A DNA stretch of 64,000 nucleotides. It comes from Candidatus Nitrospira kreftii (GTDB lineage: Bacteria; Nitrospirota; Nitrospiria; Nitrospirales; Nitrospiraceae). Location of the stretch: assembly GCA_014058405.1 (NCBI GenBank), contig CP047423.1, positions 2,898,501 to 2,962,500 on the forward strand, written 5' to 3'. Below, in pieces: positions 62,932 to 64,000 of this stretch. The position numbers and the translations under genes were made by a program. Under the pieces are notes generated by a model, which ran no database searches, was not told the origin of the DNA, and saw only the letters and a program-made list of their open reading frames with translations. The stretch's first letter is position 1. Every line of letters starts with the position of its first letter.

Positions 62932-63627
62932 TCAATGTTTTGCATCTGGTTCAGGCCTGGGCCTCCTGGCTCGCGTGGCGGCGGCGATGTACACCGCCGC
63001 CAGGATGCTGAAGATGTAGGCCTGTACCATGCCGGTGAGCAGACCGAGCGCCGTCATGGCAATCGGAAAGATAAAGGGCGTAATAGTCAGCAGGATACCG
63101 ATAATCATGGCTCCGCTCATCATGTTGCCGAACAGACGAACGGCCAAGGCCAGCGTGCGCGAAAGCTCGCCGATGATGTTGAACGGAAGCATGATAGCTG
63201 TGGGCTGTGCGTAGGACTTGAGATATCCGCCTACGCCTTGCTCCTCAATGCCGAACAACGGTACGGCCACGAACACACACAATGCCAGCGCCGTGGTGGT
63301 CGAGAGCGAGCCTGTCGGCGGTTCATAGCCGGGGATCACGGTGCCAAGGCTGGCTGCCGCGACGAATAGGAAGAGCGTACCCAAAAAGGGGAGATATTTC
63401 TCTGGGTGGCGGAGGCCAACCTCTTCGATTTGTTTCTCGATAGCGGTCACGATAATTTCCAAGAAATTCTGCCAGCGGGAACGTCGCAGGCCAGTGGACA
63501 GTTTGCGCGTAATGAGTTCTGAACCGACTACCAGCACGAACATCAGCCCCCACGTCAACACAATCGTGGCGTTGAGTTTGAAAAACCCATATTGCCAGAA
63601 GATGATCTCGTCGGGACTAAGACGCAT
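62932..63627 (-). CDS. atpB: N-type ATP synthase a subunit
   Basis: 231 residues, ATG 63627 behind AAGGAGG. Five or six helices; the essential Arg is in the GELSRTLALAVRLFGNMMSG block (about 150-170), with LTGMVQAYIFSILAAVYIAA in the last helix. It forms the half-channels beside the c ring. The start lies 11 bases inside atpR. Confidence 0.92.
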   Translation of the reverse strand: MRLSPDEIIFWQYGFFKLNATIVLTWGLMFVLVVGSELITRKLSTGLRRSRWQNFLEIIVTAIEKQIEEVGLRHPEKYLPFLGTLFLFVAAASLGTVIPGYEPPTGSLSTTTALALCVFVAVPLFGIEEQGVGGYLKSYAQPTAIMLPFNIIGELSRTLALAVRLFGNMMSGAMIIGILLTITPFIFPIAMTALGLLTGMVQAYIFSILAAVYIAAATRARRPRPEPDAKH

Positions 63628-63931
63628 GACCGGCCTCCTTCGCTGAGGAATTGTGGTGCGCGACCGGGGGGCCGGTAAACCGCGTCACAATGAAATGCGC
63701 GATGACAAATCCAAGGAGACACAGCAGCAACCGCTCCCAGTGGCCGGCCGCAACAACATAAAATCCACCGAGGACGACACCAGTCCGCAACAGCAAGCTT
63801 CCCAGAAACCACAGCGCTGGACGTTTTGTAGAAATACCCTGCCGTACCGTCCACCAAAGGCCGCCAAAGAACAGGGTCCCTAGCAAAACGCCCGCTATCA
63901 ATGCATCCATCAGGCTCACTGCTTCATTCAT
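63617..63931 (-). CDS. atpR: N-ATPase subunit AtpR
   Basis: 104 residues from ATG 63931 (GAGGAG, spacing seven); the frame extends to 63976 with no support. Three hydrophobic segments: VSLMDALIAGVLLGTLFFGG, ALWFLGSLLLRTGVVLGGFY (with the membrane Arg characteristic of AtpR) and LLLCLLGFVIAHFIVTR. AtpR is found only in N-ATPase operons, where it is thought to interact with the c ring. The overlap with atpB and the upstream gene implies coupled translation. Confidence 0.85.
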   Translation of the reverse strand: MNEAVSLMDALIAGVLLGTLFFGGLWWTVRQGISTKRPALWFLGSLLLRTGVVLGGFYVVAAGHWERLLLCLLGFVIAHFIVTRFTGPPVAHHNSSAKEAGHAS

Positions 63932-64000
63932 GGTTATTCTCCTCTTGCTCGCGTATTTCTCTGCCTTCCTTTGCAACCCAATGCCACGCGATGGAACAGC
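63924..64000 (-). CDS. atpQ: Probable N-ATPase subunit AtpQ, C-terminal end (cut by right edge)
   Basis: On the minus strand the frame starting at 63998 reads WHWVAKEGREIREQEENNHE and stops at 63926-63924, eight bases inside atpR. A charged tail after a Trp-containing membrane end would suit AtpQ (AtpI-like), which precedes atpR in N-ATPase operons. Only ~25 residues are visible, so the call rests mainly on gene order. Confidence 0.5.
   Translation of the reverse strand, partial: CSIAWHWVAKEGREIREQEENNHE

Overview
The window looks like a chromosome segment of a Nitrospira-type bacterium (phylum Nitrospirota). That is inference, from the combination of a very large glycogen/trehalose locus, an N-type (Na+-motif) F1Fo-ATPase in the order Q-R-B-E-F-A-G, cupredoxin-like periplasmic proteins and moderately GC-rich coding sequence. 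No 16S rRNA or other decisive marker is present. I saw no CRISPR array, intact prophage or intact insertion sequence.

Layout. 1-2.0 kb: the end of a galT gene, cca (directly abutting) and a MoaD/ThiS-type sulfur carrier. 2.0-6.6 kb: an accessory strip with a zinc-ribbon membrane protein, a small exported repeat protein (KKGGH) behind a perfect sigma-54-type promoter, tRNA-Arg(ACG) with a 19-bp duplicate of its 3' end, an IS3-type orfA remnant, an AT-richer membrane protein and small hypothetical genes. 6.7-23.2 kb: an eleven-gene minus-strand series, glgC - hypothetical - treY - glgE - mak - GH15 - DUF5752-like - treS - treT - GT2-like glycosyltransferase - MS-channel-like protein. 23.5-31.8 kb: TetR regulator, stand-alone CBM48 protein, manC-like nucleotidyltransferase, OmpA-type and DUF4398-type lipoproteins, small envelope genes, LapA-like, BrkB-type and AI-2E-type membrane proteins. 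32.2-41.7 kb: glgB, an ATP-grasp/HEAGH-peptidase/MscS trio, then divergent treZ and glgX. 41.8-50.3 kb: a seven-gene minus-strand operon (GpgS-like synthase, glycosyltransferase, MS-channel-like protein, binding protein, two permeases, ATPase), with an MPGP-type phosphatase divergent from it. 50.5-59.0 kb: two cupredoxin-like proteins, a P-type Ca2+-ATPase overlapping a CaCA antiporter, and a YHS-galT-treT operon. 59.3-64.0 kb: the N-ATPase operon, cut by the right edge.

How it fits together. The genes encode ADP-glucose synthesis (GlgC), branching and debranching (GlgB, GlgX, GH15), the GlgE route (TreS-Mak-GlgE-GlgB), glycogen-to-trehalose conversion (TreY-TreZ), direct trehalose synthesis from NDP-glucose (two TreT), and a two-step glucosylglycerate-type route (GpgS-like synthase plus phosphatase). 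A sugar ABC importer could recover leaked solute. Three MS-channel family proteins lie inside these operons, two of them each paired with a related glycosyltransferase. I read the locus as one carbon-storage and osmotic-adaptation island, with Ca2+ and Na+ transport modules alongside. The functions rest on sequence motifs; substrate assignments are inference.
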